Shown here: positions 45,150-56,882 of the stretch, in pieces
Layout: every line of letters begins with the position of its first letter
How positions within the stretch are numbered: the first letter of the stretch is position 1
DNA from: Bremia lactucae
Taxonomy: Eukaryota > Oomycota > Peronosporomycetes > Peronosporales > Peronosporaceae
Direction: 5' to 3'
DNA: 64,000 nt
Assembly: GCF_004359215.1 (NCBI RefSeq)
Contig: NC_090617.1
Location: 2,421,180-2,485,179, forward strand
Made by a program: the position numbers and the translations under genes
Notes under the pieces: model-generated
Databases searched by the model: none
What the model saw: the letters and a program-made list of their open reading frames with translations, nothing else
Told to the model about the DNA's origin: nothing

Positions 45150-46985
45150 ATGTATAATTCTGGCATGTTGCAAAACTTTGATGTCCCACCCCTGCAACCT
45201 CTTGCTGGCCACACATCGACGATTGTGGTTTGCTGCATATTTATACCAGCGATGGATAGCGACGACGTGCAACAGCAAGCTAGCAGCTTCTATGTTACGC
45301 TAATAAAAGCGAACTTGTTCAAGCAGTTATGAATACAATCGAAATGCAACCGTCCGTTTCGTGTTGTGTCAAGCGATAAACGGCGCTACAAGGTAGTGTG
45401 CACGAACATGGCTGTCTCTTCGTTGTGCAGTTTGCCTTTTCGCATATATTCAGCCCTCCGAAAAAGTTTGCAATGCACACCTGTCAAGTATCCGGATCGT
45501 CCAAGGCGTCGTGTAAATATGAGACTGCGAAAATTGCTTTAAACCCTGCAATCAGAGATATGGCCATTTCCTCTGGCAGGAAAGTGACACCCGTGGTGAT
45601 CCGATTGAAGTTAAGGAACGAAGTGATTATCCCACCTATATAAATTGCTTTTGCGCTCTCAAGAGGTTGAAACTTGAGTTATTCGGAAGCGACATTGATC
45701 AATACAGCCTCATTCCATCCTACTTAAATGAGCTGAAGATTCGAGGTCACGAATTCAAGCTTGATGTCGTAAATAACAAATTTAAGCGGCTATGTGTCAT
45801 TTTTGGGAAGGTCTTCAACCATTTAAGCCATACAGTGAGCGTGGGAAAGCCGTGGACGGGACCTCTATAAAGACGTGAGTCGGTGGAATTCTCCTTGTAG
45901 CGTGCTTTCGAAACGGAAACAACGAGATCCAAATAATCGGAGTTGGGATCGGTGGAGAACGAAGATAACTGGACCTGGTTTTTGAATTTCTTACTCTTCC
46001 ACCTACAGCCAGCCCCAGCATTCGTCATATAGGATAGGACAAAAGACTTATAAAAGCTATGCAGGCGTCATTACACGTCCCACACTTTTGCTTCCGCCAT
46101 TTGATGATGAGTTTTAACAAGATATACGAGTCCAAGGCCTTAAAAAAATTGCCGTGAATATTGGCTCTTTCAAGGACAACAGTGGAGTACGAGAAGGTGG
46201 TAGCAAATATCGCAAGTGTGAACAGCAGTGCGTCGGCGTGGCTTCAGGAGGTTGGTCGTGAAAATGGTCAACGGCTTACTCTTCATGCCCAAGATAGAAC
46301 ACTTTGACGTCAAATAACGTGGAATATGTAAAGAGCGTGCTGAAAGGAATTCGGAGTCTTCCAGTCGTCGACTCCTTGATGGAAATCAAACGCTACGTGG
46401 CATGCAAGTGGTCTGATAACGTCAAGAAAGTGAGAGAGTGGGGAGTACTAGCTCCATGTGCATCGCGCACGGTGGATATAACATTGGCCGTTGCGAAATG
46501 TGGTGAAGTTGATGAATGCTCGATCTTTTGCTTCATCGTCACAATTCGTACAGGATCGGGGAATATCCCGGTGAAGTTTGGAGTTCAATTTTGTGATAAA
46601 ATTGTACGATGCTCGTGTGGTCACTTCAAAAGATTTTGATCGCCTTGCATTCATGCCCTACTAGCTCTGAGGCACTCCAAACAATTGCCCGACTTGGTCA
46701 CGTATTTCCACAAATCCTGGAAATCATCAACGTATGCAACCGCCTATCTGAAAGATCCGAAGACAATAAATTGCCGATTCTGCTTAAAGTTGTCCTTACA
46801 AGAGGTGTGCGCAACGCTCCATCTATTCTAAAAAAGAGGGCGCCTAAAGAAGAAGCGGATGCCATTACAACAAGGAGCTGAAGGAATTGAAAAGCGCCAA
46901 ACTTGAAGTGCGGAATGTGCCACCAATTTGGTCATAATCGTAGGACTTGCCCGGGCAAGGACGCACGATTGTATGCTTCGTTTTC
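45150..46985 (+). pseudogene. decayed Mutator-like (MULE) transposase
   Basis: Plus-strand pieces in several frames run in the order expected for a MULE transposase. There is an N-terminal zinc-type domain, then FKRLCVIFG and a region encoding DNWTWFLNFLLFHLQPAP (DDE domain, near 45,960-46,020). A SNNVEYVKSVLKGIRSLPVV and MEIKRYVACKWSD segment follows. A SWIM-like C-S-C-G-H-F piece lies near 46,615. The C-terminal knuckle CGMCHQFGHNRRTCPG is near 46,910-46,960. Multiple stops and frameshifts mean it is inactive. Confidence 0.75.
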
Positions 46986-47119
46986 TCTAGTACATAGTGC
47001 GTGATAATTAGAGGTTATTCATCCAAAACTGGTTTTCCTCTCCACAAAAACAGAATACATGTATCAAAATTAATGCGAATAATTTAAGACAAGTTTTTAA
47101 TTTTCTTCGTTCTATAGTA

Positions 47120-47194
47120 AAGCTAAATAGCAACGCCTTCAATCATATTTCTTCATAGTCCCAAGCTTGTGTATACTATTACGTATACTATACA
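47120..47194 (-). repeat. right terminal inverted repeat of MULE
   Basis: Inverted partner of the left terminus. TCCCAAGCTTGTGTATAC-type sequence spans the 47,160 line boundary. Confidence 0.7.
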
Positions 47195-47199
47195 TGCGT

Positions 47200-47330
47200 G
47201 TATTTTTTTATTTATTTATTATTTTGGTATTTTTTTATTTTTTATTATTTGGTATATTTTTTAATCATTAATTATTTTGGTATAGTTTTTTTATTCCCTA
47301 ATTTTTAACATGTACCCGAATACATTTCGT
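47200..47330. repeat. AT-rich low-complexity tract
   Basis: Poly-T/TTTA-rich DNA with three spaced copies of an ATTATTTTGGTAT-like unit. No coding potential. The stretch from here to 47,729 holds no supported gene. Confidence 0.7.
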
Positions 47331-47729
47331 ACAATCCATGTGCACAACGGGTATGTTTCAAAAATGCTTGTATTAACTAACTTTTATTTATAAGTAACTT
47401 TTTTTGATTCAAATAATCTTATCTTCAATTTGTCAACTAATTAGCAAAATGTCTAGTTCGATTGGTTGCCGTTTAAAATATTATTCTTATTTAATTGAAG
47501 AAAGTGATGATTGGTTGAATGATTTCATGTTCTACGTCTGTTTTGTATTTGATTGGTCTAGAGTCTTTAAATATCAAGAGTTTTAAAGCTTCTCTATCTG
47601 TCGTAAGAAAAAATAAAATCCTCGGATGTATTTTATAGAAAAATATGCTTGATTGAAATTTATTAAAGTTGGGTGAAAAGAGAGTTGTCGAAATAATCAA
47701 AGAAATAAATTGTGTAACAATCAGCATTA

Positions 47730-48494
47730 ATGTTCTTCGAAAACAATTTCATTGCAACCATGAAAAAGGCCTCCAACCTGCATGCGGCCAACGCCATCAG
47801 TGTAGTAGGTAACTCTATGGCGATTCCGCCACGTATGAGCGCTTCCAATGCCGTAAGTTTAGCAGGAATGAGCCAGCTGAACCAGAGGAATCTGAGCCAC
47901 GTCCGCAGCGCAGCCTACAAACCCACATTACCCATGGTTGGAAGCAGTGTGGTCCTTCCTAACGCCAGCACTGCGACAATTGTTTCCAACACAGCGGGGG
48001 AAGGTGCTTTGCAATTATCCGGCCGCTGGTCGCTTGACCGAGAGGACTCCGACTCAACTAATGATTACCTGGAGGCTATGGGACTGCCGCTCATCGCTCG
48101 ACAAGCTGCAGACAAGCTGGATCTCATGGTTATTATCAGCCAGACGCCGGGAGACTTTATGATTACACGTCGCACGCGCATATTTACTGAGACCAAGCAA
48201 CTCAAGTTTGGTCAGGAAGTCAATGTGAAGAACAATCTCATTACAGTCACAGGCAACGCGTCGCAAATTGAAACTGTCACGCAGCTCGCAAGTTTCCGTG
48301 GCATACTCACAGATATCCGCACACTTGACCCGCGCGGCCGAATGCATGTGGAGCTCACACTCACGTTACCAGACAAGCCGGTGGTGATTATCAACCGCTA
48401 TTTCAAGAAGACAAGCGACTCTACATCTCTTGAAAACCTACCTGCATTCGACATGAGCCTTGAAACCTCAGGCGATGTAAAACGCAAGCGTTAA
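47730..48494 (+). CDS. lipocalin/fatty-acid-binding-like protein
   Basis: A single-exon gene of 254 residues, or 244 if translation starts at the second ATG (47,760). The second start is plausible because CAATTTCATTGCAACC just before it resembles an oomycete initiator element. Residues 1-95 are low in complexity and rich in Ser/Ala/Asn. From LSGRWSLDREDSDSTNDYLE (about 96) onward the pattern is that of cytosolic FABP-type calycins. It has G-x-W, then YLEAMGLPLIARQAADK, then alternating beta strands, ending in a NRYFKK strand near 225. Family role: binding of a small hydrophobic ligand. The ligand cannot be predicted. Convergent with the ethanolamine kinase gene, 204 bp apart. Confidence 0.75.
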   Translation: MFFENNFIATMKKASNLHAANAISVVGNSMAIPPRMSASNAVSLAGMSQLNQRNLSHVRSAAYKPTLPMVGSSVVLPNASTATIVSNTAGEGALQLSGRWSLDREDSDSTNDYLEAMGLPLIARQAADKLDLMVIISQTPGDFMITRRTRIFTETKQLKFGQEVNVKNNLITVTGNASQIETVTQLASFRGILTDIRTLDPRGRMHVELTLTLPDKPVVIINRYFKKTSDSTSLENLPAFDMSLETSGDVKRKR

Positions 48495-48698
48495 TTAGTG
48501 TTATTGTATTATTCGATTTGAAAAAAAACTCTTGATTGGACTGGTAAAGGCGGAGCTTCGCTGCCGTGGATAGGTGTGTGCACGGTTTTTAAGGTACTGA
48601 TTCGAATGTAAGGCAGCAGTTTATTACTTGAAACTTTACAATGACCACATTAGTGTTCTATAATTGGAACTTTTAAGGCAAATGGCTGTTGTGACGTA

Positions 48699-50100
48699 CT
48701 ACTTGGTAAATTCACAAAAAAGCTCGCGCTGTTTGTCAAATGCATCAAAGCGCTTTGCTGCGTACTGGAGAAAGTCAAAGTCGATCTTGGAGTGAACAGT
48801 CTGAACAAGGGCCCAGTAGCCCCATAATAGGTGCGATGCGAGCGCATAGCGGCTGACAACTCCATTTAACGCACGCAAGAATGCGTTTAACTCATTGTTG
48901 GCCTCCAGTTGAGCCAGCAATTCGGGTGCCGCTGTGCTCATATACCCCTTAAAAAACGCCATTTGTTTTTCAACGCTCGGATACAAGGCCAAATCCAACT
49001 CAAAGCCACAATTCTCACAAAAATGATTGGCAAAGTCAAAGCCGCGAAAATTGTAGCCTCCGTATTCATAGTCGATGATTTGCACGCGGTTCCACTCTTT
49101 GTTGTGCAAGATGTTTCCGCTCAGCAAGTCGTTGTGGGAGAATACAACATCTGATGCAAATGCTAAAGCCTGTTTCGTAGTCTCGTCCGTGTTGAGATTG
49201 TATATAAGATCCCTGCCATTGCAATTCAGGGCCGAAGGTAGCACGGACATGAGCCACTGCATCTTCTGATGTAATCTTGCAAGGTCTATCTTCTCAAGCG
49301 TCTTGTTCTGGAATTTATCTTTTAGGTCACTTTGAATCGCCAGCTTTTCAAAGCAATTCATTTTGGTCCACAATACAGGCGCACGATCTCCTGGGATCTC
49401 CATAATGTGCATCGTACCCAGCTCACGGGCAATCATCCTTAAATAATTAATGGGTTCGGTCTGGCCCATATCTTCCGGCTTAAGCGGTCTTGCGTCCAGC
49501 CATCCTTCAATGCGTCCATTTGTAAAGCAGCCGTAATATATGGGAGCAAATTTGCGTTCGGACAGCAAAGCAAATACCTCTGCAACACAAAAATTATTGC
49601 TTCGATACCAAAATTTGAAAAGATCAAGAAACGCACTGTTCTCAATGTTACGGTCAATAAACATTTCAGTATTGTCACCGTACACTCGCACAAGGACCGA
49701 CTGCAGGAGGCGTTTGTCAGCACAAATAAATAGTGCTTAGAATCCCACGGAACAATCTCTCTGCACCTTGTTATCCCAAATAAGGCGATATAGACGATTT
49801 GTGATGCCGCCGCCAATAATTTCAACCGAGATATCGGCATCCTTTGCATTCTTCCTGTTGAGGCAGACACGAGCCAGCAGTATAAAGTAAGCTCAATTCT
49901 CTTCAAATATATGGATACTATCTTACCATTTCGAGCAGATCTGCTTAACGACGCACTTTGCGTCGTCAAATTCTTCGGCACTTTCAGCACCGACCACGTA
50001 ATCGAGGCACACGTTAGCGTTATTCAAGTACGCGACTACAAATATGCAGTGAGTTGGCGGGCTTCTTCGAGAGGATTATTGCCTTACCTGGTCCTGGCAT
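48699..50100 (-). CDS. choline/ethanolamine kinase
   Basis: Phosphorylates ethanolamine (or choline) with ATP, the first step of the Kennedy pathway for phosphatidylethanolamine; cytosolic in known relatives. It has 384 residues from complement(join(48699..49579, 49637..49700, 49767..49854, 49927..50035, 50088..50100)). Exon 1 is only 13 bp (MPGP plus one base). The 57-bp intron at 49,580-49,636 is a multiple of three with no stop, so it reads through as coding; removing it restores the family pattern (DRNIEN then KVFALLSERKFAPIYYG). Motifs seen are GGGITNRLYRL, VRVYGDNTE, the catalytic loop HNDLLSGNIL (about 240-249), and IDYEYGGYNFRGFDFANHF with Asp261. Complete and apparently functional. 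The choice between ethanolamine and choline is inference; the sequence looks closer to ethanolamine kinases. Confidence 0.92.
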
Positions 50101-50594
50101 GGTTTTTCGATCGTATTAAAAATATTTTAAGGGTGCCTATGCCTGTAGCTGAGGAAATTTGAGAACTGCTTGTGGAGATAATTGAGTAGCTGGGTAATGT
50201 GAGCGCAGAGGTAGGGGGGAGACGAGCTCAGATCTACGCATAAATGAAACGTCGCTTCTGTAAAGAATTCCAAAATTTGAAGATTCTTATAAATTTGGAC
50301 ACTTTGACGAGCATTTTTTGAGTCCGTGATTGGTAAAATACTTTGTAAAACACAAATGAATAGCAGCTTAGATTGTAAAATTTCATATATTCTCGTGACA
50401 TCTATTTGCAATGAATGCTTTTGATCGCTTACATGGTGAGCGAGAGTTTGGGGCTTTACTGACCCTGCGTCTTCGAGGACGGTGTATGGTAGCTGCAAGA
50501 ATTAGTGAGAAAAAGGAAATAAATTTCTTGTAGCGGCAAGATAAACGCTGATACATATATTTGGTTAGGTACAATATAAATGTTTTGATAAAGA
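50101..50594. other. intergenic region between two minus-strand genes
   Basis: 494 bp between the stop of the glucosyltransferase gene and the start of the kinase gene. It should hold the terminator of the former and promoter of the latter. A 123-codon minus frame here has no recognisable domain. Confidence 0.5.
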
Positions 50595-53500
50595 TTAAGC
50601 TTCTAAGGACAAAGAATTGGTAGATAACTTGCGCCTCATTAGCAATTCTTCGTACTTGACGTTGACCTTCAGGCCCTGATCTTTAGAAAACTTCAAGGAT
50701 AGTAGCGTTTCCACAGCGTTCAAAGCCAAAGACTGCGCACGGCAAAGTTGCGTGCGATTTTTACGAATACCACAACCTGAAGCAAACAAATCGCTTTTTA
50801 TGTCGGTGCTTGCCGCATTTTCTTCATTAGCACGATCGTAAGTGTATAAAACTTTTGTTTTCGGCTGCTGGCTAGAATTTTTTGAAGAAGTCGAGTGAAG
50901 CAGCTCTACTTCGCGTAACGAAGGTTGTGGCAAGTGGTGCTGGGAATATTTTAAAGGCTTGTACTTCAAGCCATTTGCATTGCCTGCATTTTTCGTGATC
51001 TGACGCACGACTAGTTGCGCTGCATACGACAACTTTAAATTATGTAGCGAGTCATAGACATTAGCAATTCGTGCTGGATCCAGATCGCAAGTCATTCTCG
51101 TCAGTGGCAACTGACTGTAAAATGTATTAACTGCAGCTTCAATTGCATCGGGTGACGAAAATGTCAAGGCAAGACGCTTTGCGCTGTGAGCAAGCTTAGG
51201 GTCCATTAGCACACGAAAGACATGAACGAGATTGGATAGTGTCAACGCATCCACTTCCAACGGTTCAACACCTGCTCCGGAAAGAACTATCGCTTGGCCC
51301 CACATCCGCTGAATTAAGTTTCGCGGGACCACACAAGCAACTTTTGCAGCTGCCAAGCACATTGATGTGATTGAAGGATCTCCCCAGTGCACAGTGGCAT
51401 GTACGTGCGGAAGTATTCGTTTAATAGGAAAATTCTGATCAATTTCAAAGACAGCGTCGTTACCACTGACGAAAAGTGCGGCATTTTTGTTACTGTTTTC
51501 GTAACCTTGAAACACAACTTGAACGTTGGCCTTTCGAGCAGCCAACTCAAGAGTTGATACTAGATTTTGTACGCGATGTGTATTCCAGTCACCACACTGA
51601 AACCCAAAGTAAATGAGCGGTTTCCTAGTAGAGCTCGAAACGAATGAAAGAAGCTCTTGTTCGATAGCATCTATGTCAGGGTCTTGAATTTCGCTCTCTT
51701 GTAATTCAACGAAGCCGACAATTGATATTTCACTACCCCAATCGTGAGGCTTTGGAAGAATTGCAGAATTCCATAGATATGTATGTGGGATGCGCCACTC
51801 TGCAAGCAAATTGTTCGCAATACTTCTACCAATTAAATTCAGAGAGGAACGAAATTCATCTAGAATATCATGCAAGCTATTCCACAGCATCGTATCCATC
51901 ACATCATACGAAGCCGCATTTGTAGGTACATATCGATGCGGTCGGTATAGCTTCATATTCGGACTGATTTGATGGGGAAACGCCTGTGTTCGCGAATGTG
52001 GATTGCAACTGAAGCAGTGCAATGGTATACCTAGACGCTCAGCCACGATGGTCTGCCCAAACAGACAAGGGTGCGCAATGATAGCGTCTGCACGAAAAGG
52101 ACTCTTTGCTTCCAAAAGATCGTCATCAACACATGCCGGCCATAGCGAAAACACGAGGTCGCGTAAATCATCCATTGGAATAGGCGATTCGCGCCAGTGA
52201 TTTAACGCGCTGTGAGCATAATTTATCAAATGGGATTTGTGCTGCGGCTGTTGTTGATTTTGTTGATGTAAGTACTGCATGAAGCTTTCTGTTGTTTTAG
52301 CATTGCCTCCAAGTGGGTAAAACTCTAAGCCAGCACCGAGGATACGCTCCCGGAAACCGCCGCTAGTCGCGATTCGCACACGGTGCCCATCCGCTTTGAG
52401 TCGCAGCCCAATTGCAACATATTGCTGGACACTTTCTTCCCACGTGCCGGTTGTCAGCATGACAATATTCATCCTTGGCCGCACTTTACGAGCCAGGCGA
52501 TCATTTATTTTACCTTTCTTTTTAAAGCAAATCTCGTCCTTTACTTTACGAGCATTGTCGTTTAGTAGTAGGTCAGCAACCTTTTCAGCGCTAGCAGAAG
52601 GAATGTTGAAAGTGACACTTTCATTATTTGCAGCTTTTTTGGAAGAGGCAACGAAATGTGCAGCTTCTTCAGTGTTTTCCATGCATACCGCGTTCGATGG
52701 AGCGTCTTTTGAAAGTTTATGCTCATCGTCATCTTGAACGGTTTGTTTATCCATGAGTGCCGTAAATCTTTCGATTAGCTTGCTTTTTTCCTCAAGCGTC
52801 AACTGAATAGTAACCTGTGTAGACGGTAAAGCATTACCGTCACTATATCCATCTACTTTCGCATTAATGACATTAAGAATCTTTGCTTTGTCCGTAATTG
52901 TTGCGCTCTTTTTCATTTCTTCGCCTTCACGAATGTTATTGTTGACTCCACTTGCAAGATTGTCAGCAAACATTACCGTACCTTTAAAAGGACTAATAAG
53001 TAATCCGCTTAATCCTTTCGCCAGACCAATAATAGCGCCCTTCGCTCCTTCTTCACTATATCCTTCCGCAGGCTTAACAACCACGTCTTTTAGACCCGAT
53101 GCAAAGACATGAGCAAATGCGCCTACTCCAGCACATGCGCCTTCAAGAATATTTTTAGGTCCACTAGCCGAATAATTAATGTACTTACACTCCACAATAT
53201 CATCAAGGGAGTTTTCAGGACGAGACACAACCACAGACCCACACTCATCGCACAGCCTAATTTTGTCTTTCTGACTCCACACTATTGCAGCTCTTCCACA
53301 GTCAAGATTACAACGCATTCGATGCAGAGGTAAATGGCGATAAAAGCTTTTTAAAGCTTCACTAACGCCATCTTCCCGTTTTAAAAGTTCGCGCATTGCG
53401 GACGCACGTTTTCGAAGCTGCGGGCTTTCCAATGCCTCAAAAGCAACCTGGAGTTTTTCAGTTGTTAATTGTGATATTGGGCAAGGCTCGATACCGACCT

Positions 53501-55063
53501 TAGCCTCAAAGACAACGCGCCCCCAAAACGGCTGGTCTCCAAAAAAAGGCACGACGAATGTCGGTTTTCCAGCAAGCAGCCCAGCTGCTGTGGTGCCTGC
53601 TCCACCGTGATGCACTACTGCCGACACTCTTTCCATGAGCCATTCATGTGGACAGCTTCCAAGAACGAAAATATTATTCGGAATCATGACATTTTCTGCC
53701 ATATGACTCCAACCTGACTGAATTAATACACGAACACGCGCCACCTCTGCGGCTTCAATAATCATTTTAGTAACATCCTTTGGATTTTGAAGTATCATCG
53801 ATCCAAAGCCTACAAAAATTGGCTTAGGACCGTCATTTAAAAAAGCCTCAAGTTTTGGCGAAGGTGTGTATGAGGAGGTCAGACCATTTAGCTGAATTGT
53901 CCCAACAACATCATAAATATCGCTCCAATCCTCTGGTTTAGGAACAAGGCGAGGACTCCACAAAAACGCATGAGGTATTTCGAGGTCTAGTAGGATATTG
54001 CGCCCGCCGTCTCGTTCGCGAATCTTGCTTAGCTGCAGCGTATCGCTACGAAATGCGTTGACCATTTTTTGTGTGCCCTGCCACATTAGGAGATCGACCA
54101 TTTTGTAGGACAGATAATTCACGGTCTTGGCTTTGCCAGTGTATAGAATGTTCGAAAGCGGATGTGGGAACGCCACTGTTGGCACCCACGGCTGCGGAAA
54201 CATGATATGAAGCGGTACGCCAAGGCGTTCGGCTACATGAATATGACCGTACGTGACAGGATTTGAAATGATGGCTTGTGCTCGAAACTTTTTGCCGACA
54301 ACGCCAGGTCCTCCGCCATTTGGGTCTGGCTCGGACACAGCTGGCCATGTTGAGAATAGGATCTCCTCGATCATTTGTATGTTTCGAGGTACGTCTTTCT
54401 GAAGTGTTTCCAGGTTTAAAGGGATCAAATGGCCCCCTGTTTTGACCATGTAAGCTGACAGCTCTTTAGGGTCCCCTGCCAGCGGATAGAACTCGATGCC
54501 ATGACTCGTGACGAAGTCTCGGTAGACTGCATGAGTTGCCAGTCGCACACGATGACCGTCGGAGATTAGTTTCTTTGCGATTGCAATAAACGGTTGCACA
54601 TCCCCGTGAGTGCCCACAACCATGATGCAGACGGACAAGGGGGGCACGTGAAATTTGCCATGTTCTGTGCTCTGTTTTGTGCTCTGTTCTGTGCGATTTA
54701 AGTGGTCATCACAACGCTTTAACTCATCAGATGGATCTTTGATACCATTCTCTGAATGCCTTTCATCAAAGTTCATGCGGATATGGCCCTTGTGGTCAAA
54801 GGCTGCTACAGCTTGCACCACGTCCGCGAGAGACGTGAGCTGGCTTCTGTCGGGTGACACACACTGACGCTCATTTTGAATCTTTTGCAAGGTGTCAGCG
54901 AGCGCTTTCTTCCATAACTGTAGATTCAACAGCACGTTGATTAGCATATATAACACTTAAGTCACCGCGATGATCTTACCTTGTGCTTCTGCTTGTGCTC
55001 AGGAGTCACGTTGTGTTGCTTTTGTTCTTGATCACATTTCTGAGGTTGCATCTCCTCAGCCAT
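50595..55063 (-). CDS. tandem sterol-type UDP-glucosyltransferase
   Basis: 1,468 residues from complement(join(50595..54917, 54980..55063)). The 62-bp phase-0 intron is GTAAGA...CTACAG. Exon 1 (28 codons, MAEEMQPQKCDQ...) gives a proper ATG; without it the frame starts at no good codon. Domain 1 (about 120-580) is a complete GT1/UGT80-like sterol 3-beta-glucosyltransferase. It has THGDVQPFIAIAKKL at the N-lobe and GFGSM, then HHGGAGTTAAGLLAGKPT and PFFGDQPFWG, in the donor-binding C-lobe. A CxxC-containing segment follows (CDECGSV), then a Gly-rich segment (GLAKGLSGLLISPFKG) like those at the C-terminus of VPS13-type proteins. Domain 2 (about 860-1,320) has the same fold but lacks the donor motif. 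Likely role: glucosylation of sterols or similar lipids at membranes. Confidence 0.9.
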
Positions 55064-55288
55064 TATGTATTACCTCGGTAATTCGTTCACTACTCACTAA
55101 CTATTATTTGCGCGATGACACTAAGGTTAAGTAGCGATTTGCTTGACCTCTTTACAGCGCGGTTAGAAGATGCACAGTTTTGACAATCCGGAATAATCCT
55201 TTGGAGTACAGATGATCTGCGACGTGTGTCAGATAACAATTTCCCTCGCTTCAGTGTCAATGCGCGAATTTAACATCGTTTCTCGATT
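55064..55288. promoter_or_regulatory. shared divergent upstream region
   Basis: 225 bp separate the start codons of the glucosyltransferase (-) and the HVA22-like gene (+), so both promoters must lie here. No clear core element could be assigned by eye. Confidence 0.5.
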
Positions 55289-56882
55289 ATGCTTAGGCTC
55301 GTGTCCGCCGCTGGAGCTCTAATAGCCTCCATTCAATTCATCAAGGCACAAACTCAGCTTCACGAGAACTTATCAAGTCCCGAGACTGAAGATTCCGTTC
55401 CTGTTCTCACTGTACGTACATTGCAAAATGATTTGGTTTCTCGAATTTAGGTAATGAACTTTTTGATAGGACGCACTGGTGGCAAGCACATGGATGGACC
55501 ATATGATGCCCTCAAAAGCGCTTAACATCTCAGACATCACTCTGCTCTTCACTAGAAACCCAGACTGGGGTGTTATCGGCTCTGCACTAGAAGACGCTAT
55601 CGTGGTCACGTTTCAGTGCTTTAAGTGCTGGGGCATCTTCCTTTTGTTAGTGGCAGTGCCCATAATGCAAGCGCTGATGTTGGTAGGCGAAGCAGCGCTG
55701 CCACACGTGCTTACAGCCACTAAGATGGCTGCAAACTATGTGAGCGAGATGGACCCGTTGCATCAGGCATTTATGGCTAGTTCAGTGCTTTTCATAGTCA
55801 TCTGTATTCGCCAAGGATACGTGCACAAAGCGAGAGTGCAGTACGTTCGCACGAGAAGATTGCTTGAGCTAAGATACCGAGCATTTGTTGCCAGTTTAAG
55901 CGCTAAATGGCGCGTCGTTGCCATTCTGTTGCCTCACATTCTATTCTTTGCACTAAGCTACGAGTTTCTGTATTGGCTACCAAAAATTTCGATGGATATA
56001 CTAGGCAGTGAAGCACTCTTTGGATTATTTTCTGTGGGGTACCCTTTGGTACGCTCGATTGGAGTTATAAGACGCAAGCGACTATGCCCTCAACGAATCG
56101 AGGCGACACCAGGAAAGACAAGTAAACTGATGAAAAAGTTTGAGAAAATTACTATTCCAAACTACGAATGGAGGGCGTACGAAGCGTGTCTTAAGTATTG
56201 GGTTACATGGTCGGTAGCCGTTTGTGTGGTCGGCATGATGAAGCTCTGCTTGCCGGCCTTTATAGCGAATTTTTTTGTCGTGCCACTTCACTTTTGCAAC
56301 GTATTTCTCATTTGGATGCACTCTCCATTTACTCGAGGTGACATTGCTCTATACACGCTGCTTAGTCCACTTATCAGCCCATACGCCAATCGACTTCATG
56401 AATGTGAAGCCACTGTCAACGCAAAGGCCGAAGAGAAGACGAATTTCCTTATCCGCATGCTAGTTTCGTTTCGTGTGGTGCCAGAGCAATATGTGTACTT
56501 AGCAAAAGACTTGTGGTCACAGGGCCCGGCGCTTTTCGGACTGGTTTTTATGTTTACGCCAGGCTTTGTTGCGTCCCGAGGCTGTTCCTTTATGGGCTTT
56601 GGTTTTCCCGCTTATGTCACGATTGGTGTGCTAGCCGAAAAACGAACTCGACGCTACGAATGGTGGCTTGCGTATTTCAGCGTAGCCGTGACAGTTGACT
56701 ACCTACTGACCGCAATCGGTCGAGAGATCGGGTGGCTACCACTATTTTATCACATGAAGCTTTTGATAATGATGTGGCTCCAATTCCCGTATTTTCAGGG
56801 CGCGGAACGGATTTTTAACGCGTGCTTCAAGAGTGTCTTTATAGATCAGAACGCAAAAACTAATGAAAAGAAAGGGATATGA
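55289..56882 (+). CDS. TB2/DP1/HVA22 (REEP-like) membrane protein
   Basis: 511 residues from join(55289..55411, 55470..56882), with a 58-bp phase-0 intron (GTACGT...GATAG). Exon 1 gives MLRLVSAAGALIASIQFIKA, which looks like a signal peptide or signal anchor. Exon 2 alone has no upstream ATG. Several hydrophobic segments follow (near 80, 135, 180, 265, 300 and 390). The C-terminal 110 residues match the TB2/DP1/HVA22 family: GFGFPAYVTIGVL, RRYEWWLAYFSVAV, LPLFYHMKLLIMMWLQFPYF and QGAERIFN. Relatives shape tubular ER and act in vesicle traffic. The long N-terminal membrane part is unlike ordinary REEPs (about 200 residues), so the full role is unknown. Confidence 0.85.

Larger units (their letters stand above)
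44849..47194 (+). mobile_element. MULE-type DNA transposon with TIRs
   Basis: The left terminus 44,849-44,885 (core GTATACACAAGCTTGGGA) is the inverted match of 47,158-47,194, with about three mismatches over 36 bp. A second shared TIR block (GATTGAAGGCGTT) lies at about 44,950 and, inverted, near 47,130. The left copy has roughly 50 extra bases between the two blocks. A decayed transposase occupies the interior. No convincing 9-bp target duplication is seen. Confidence 0.75.

Noticed and set aside
49794..49806. Apparent one-base frameshift in exon 3 of the ethanolamine kinase gene
   Set aside because: Recounting the bases gave three T, not four; the frame is intact through GGGITNRLYRL.
50127..50498. 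123-codon minus frame upstream of the ethanolamine kinase
   Set aside because: No domain, no homologous pattern, and it overlaps the region needed as terminator and promoter.
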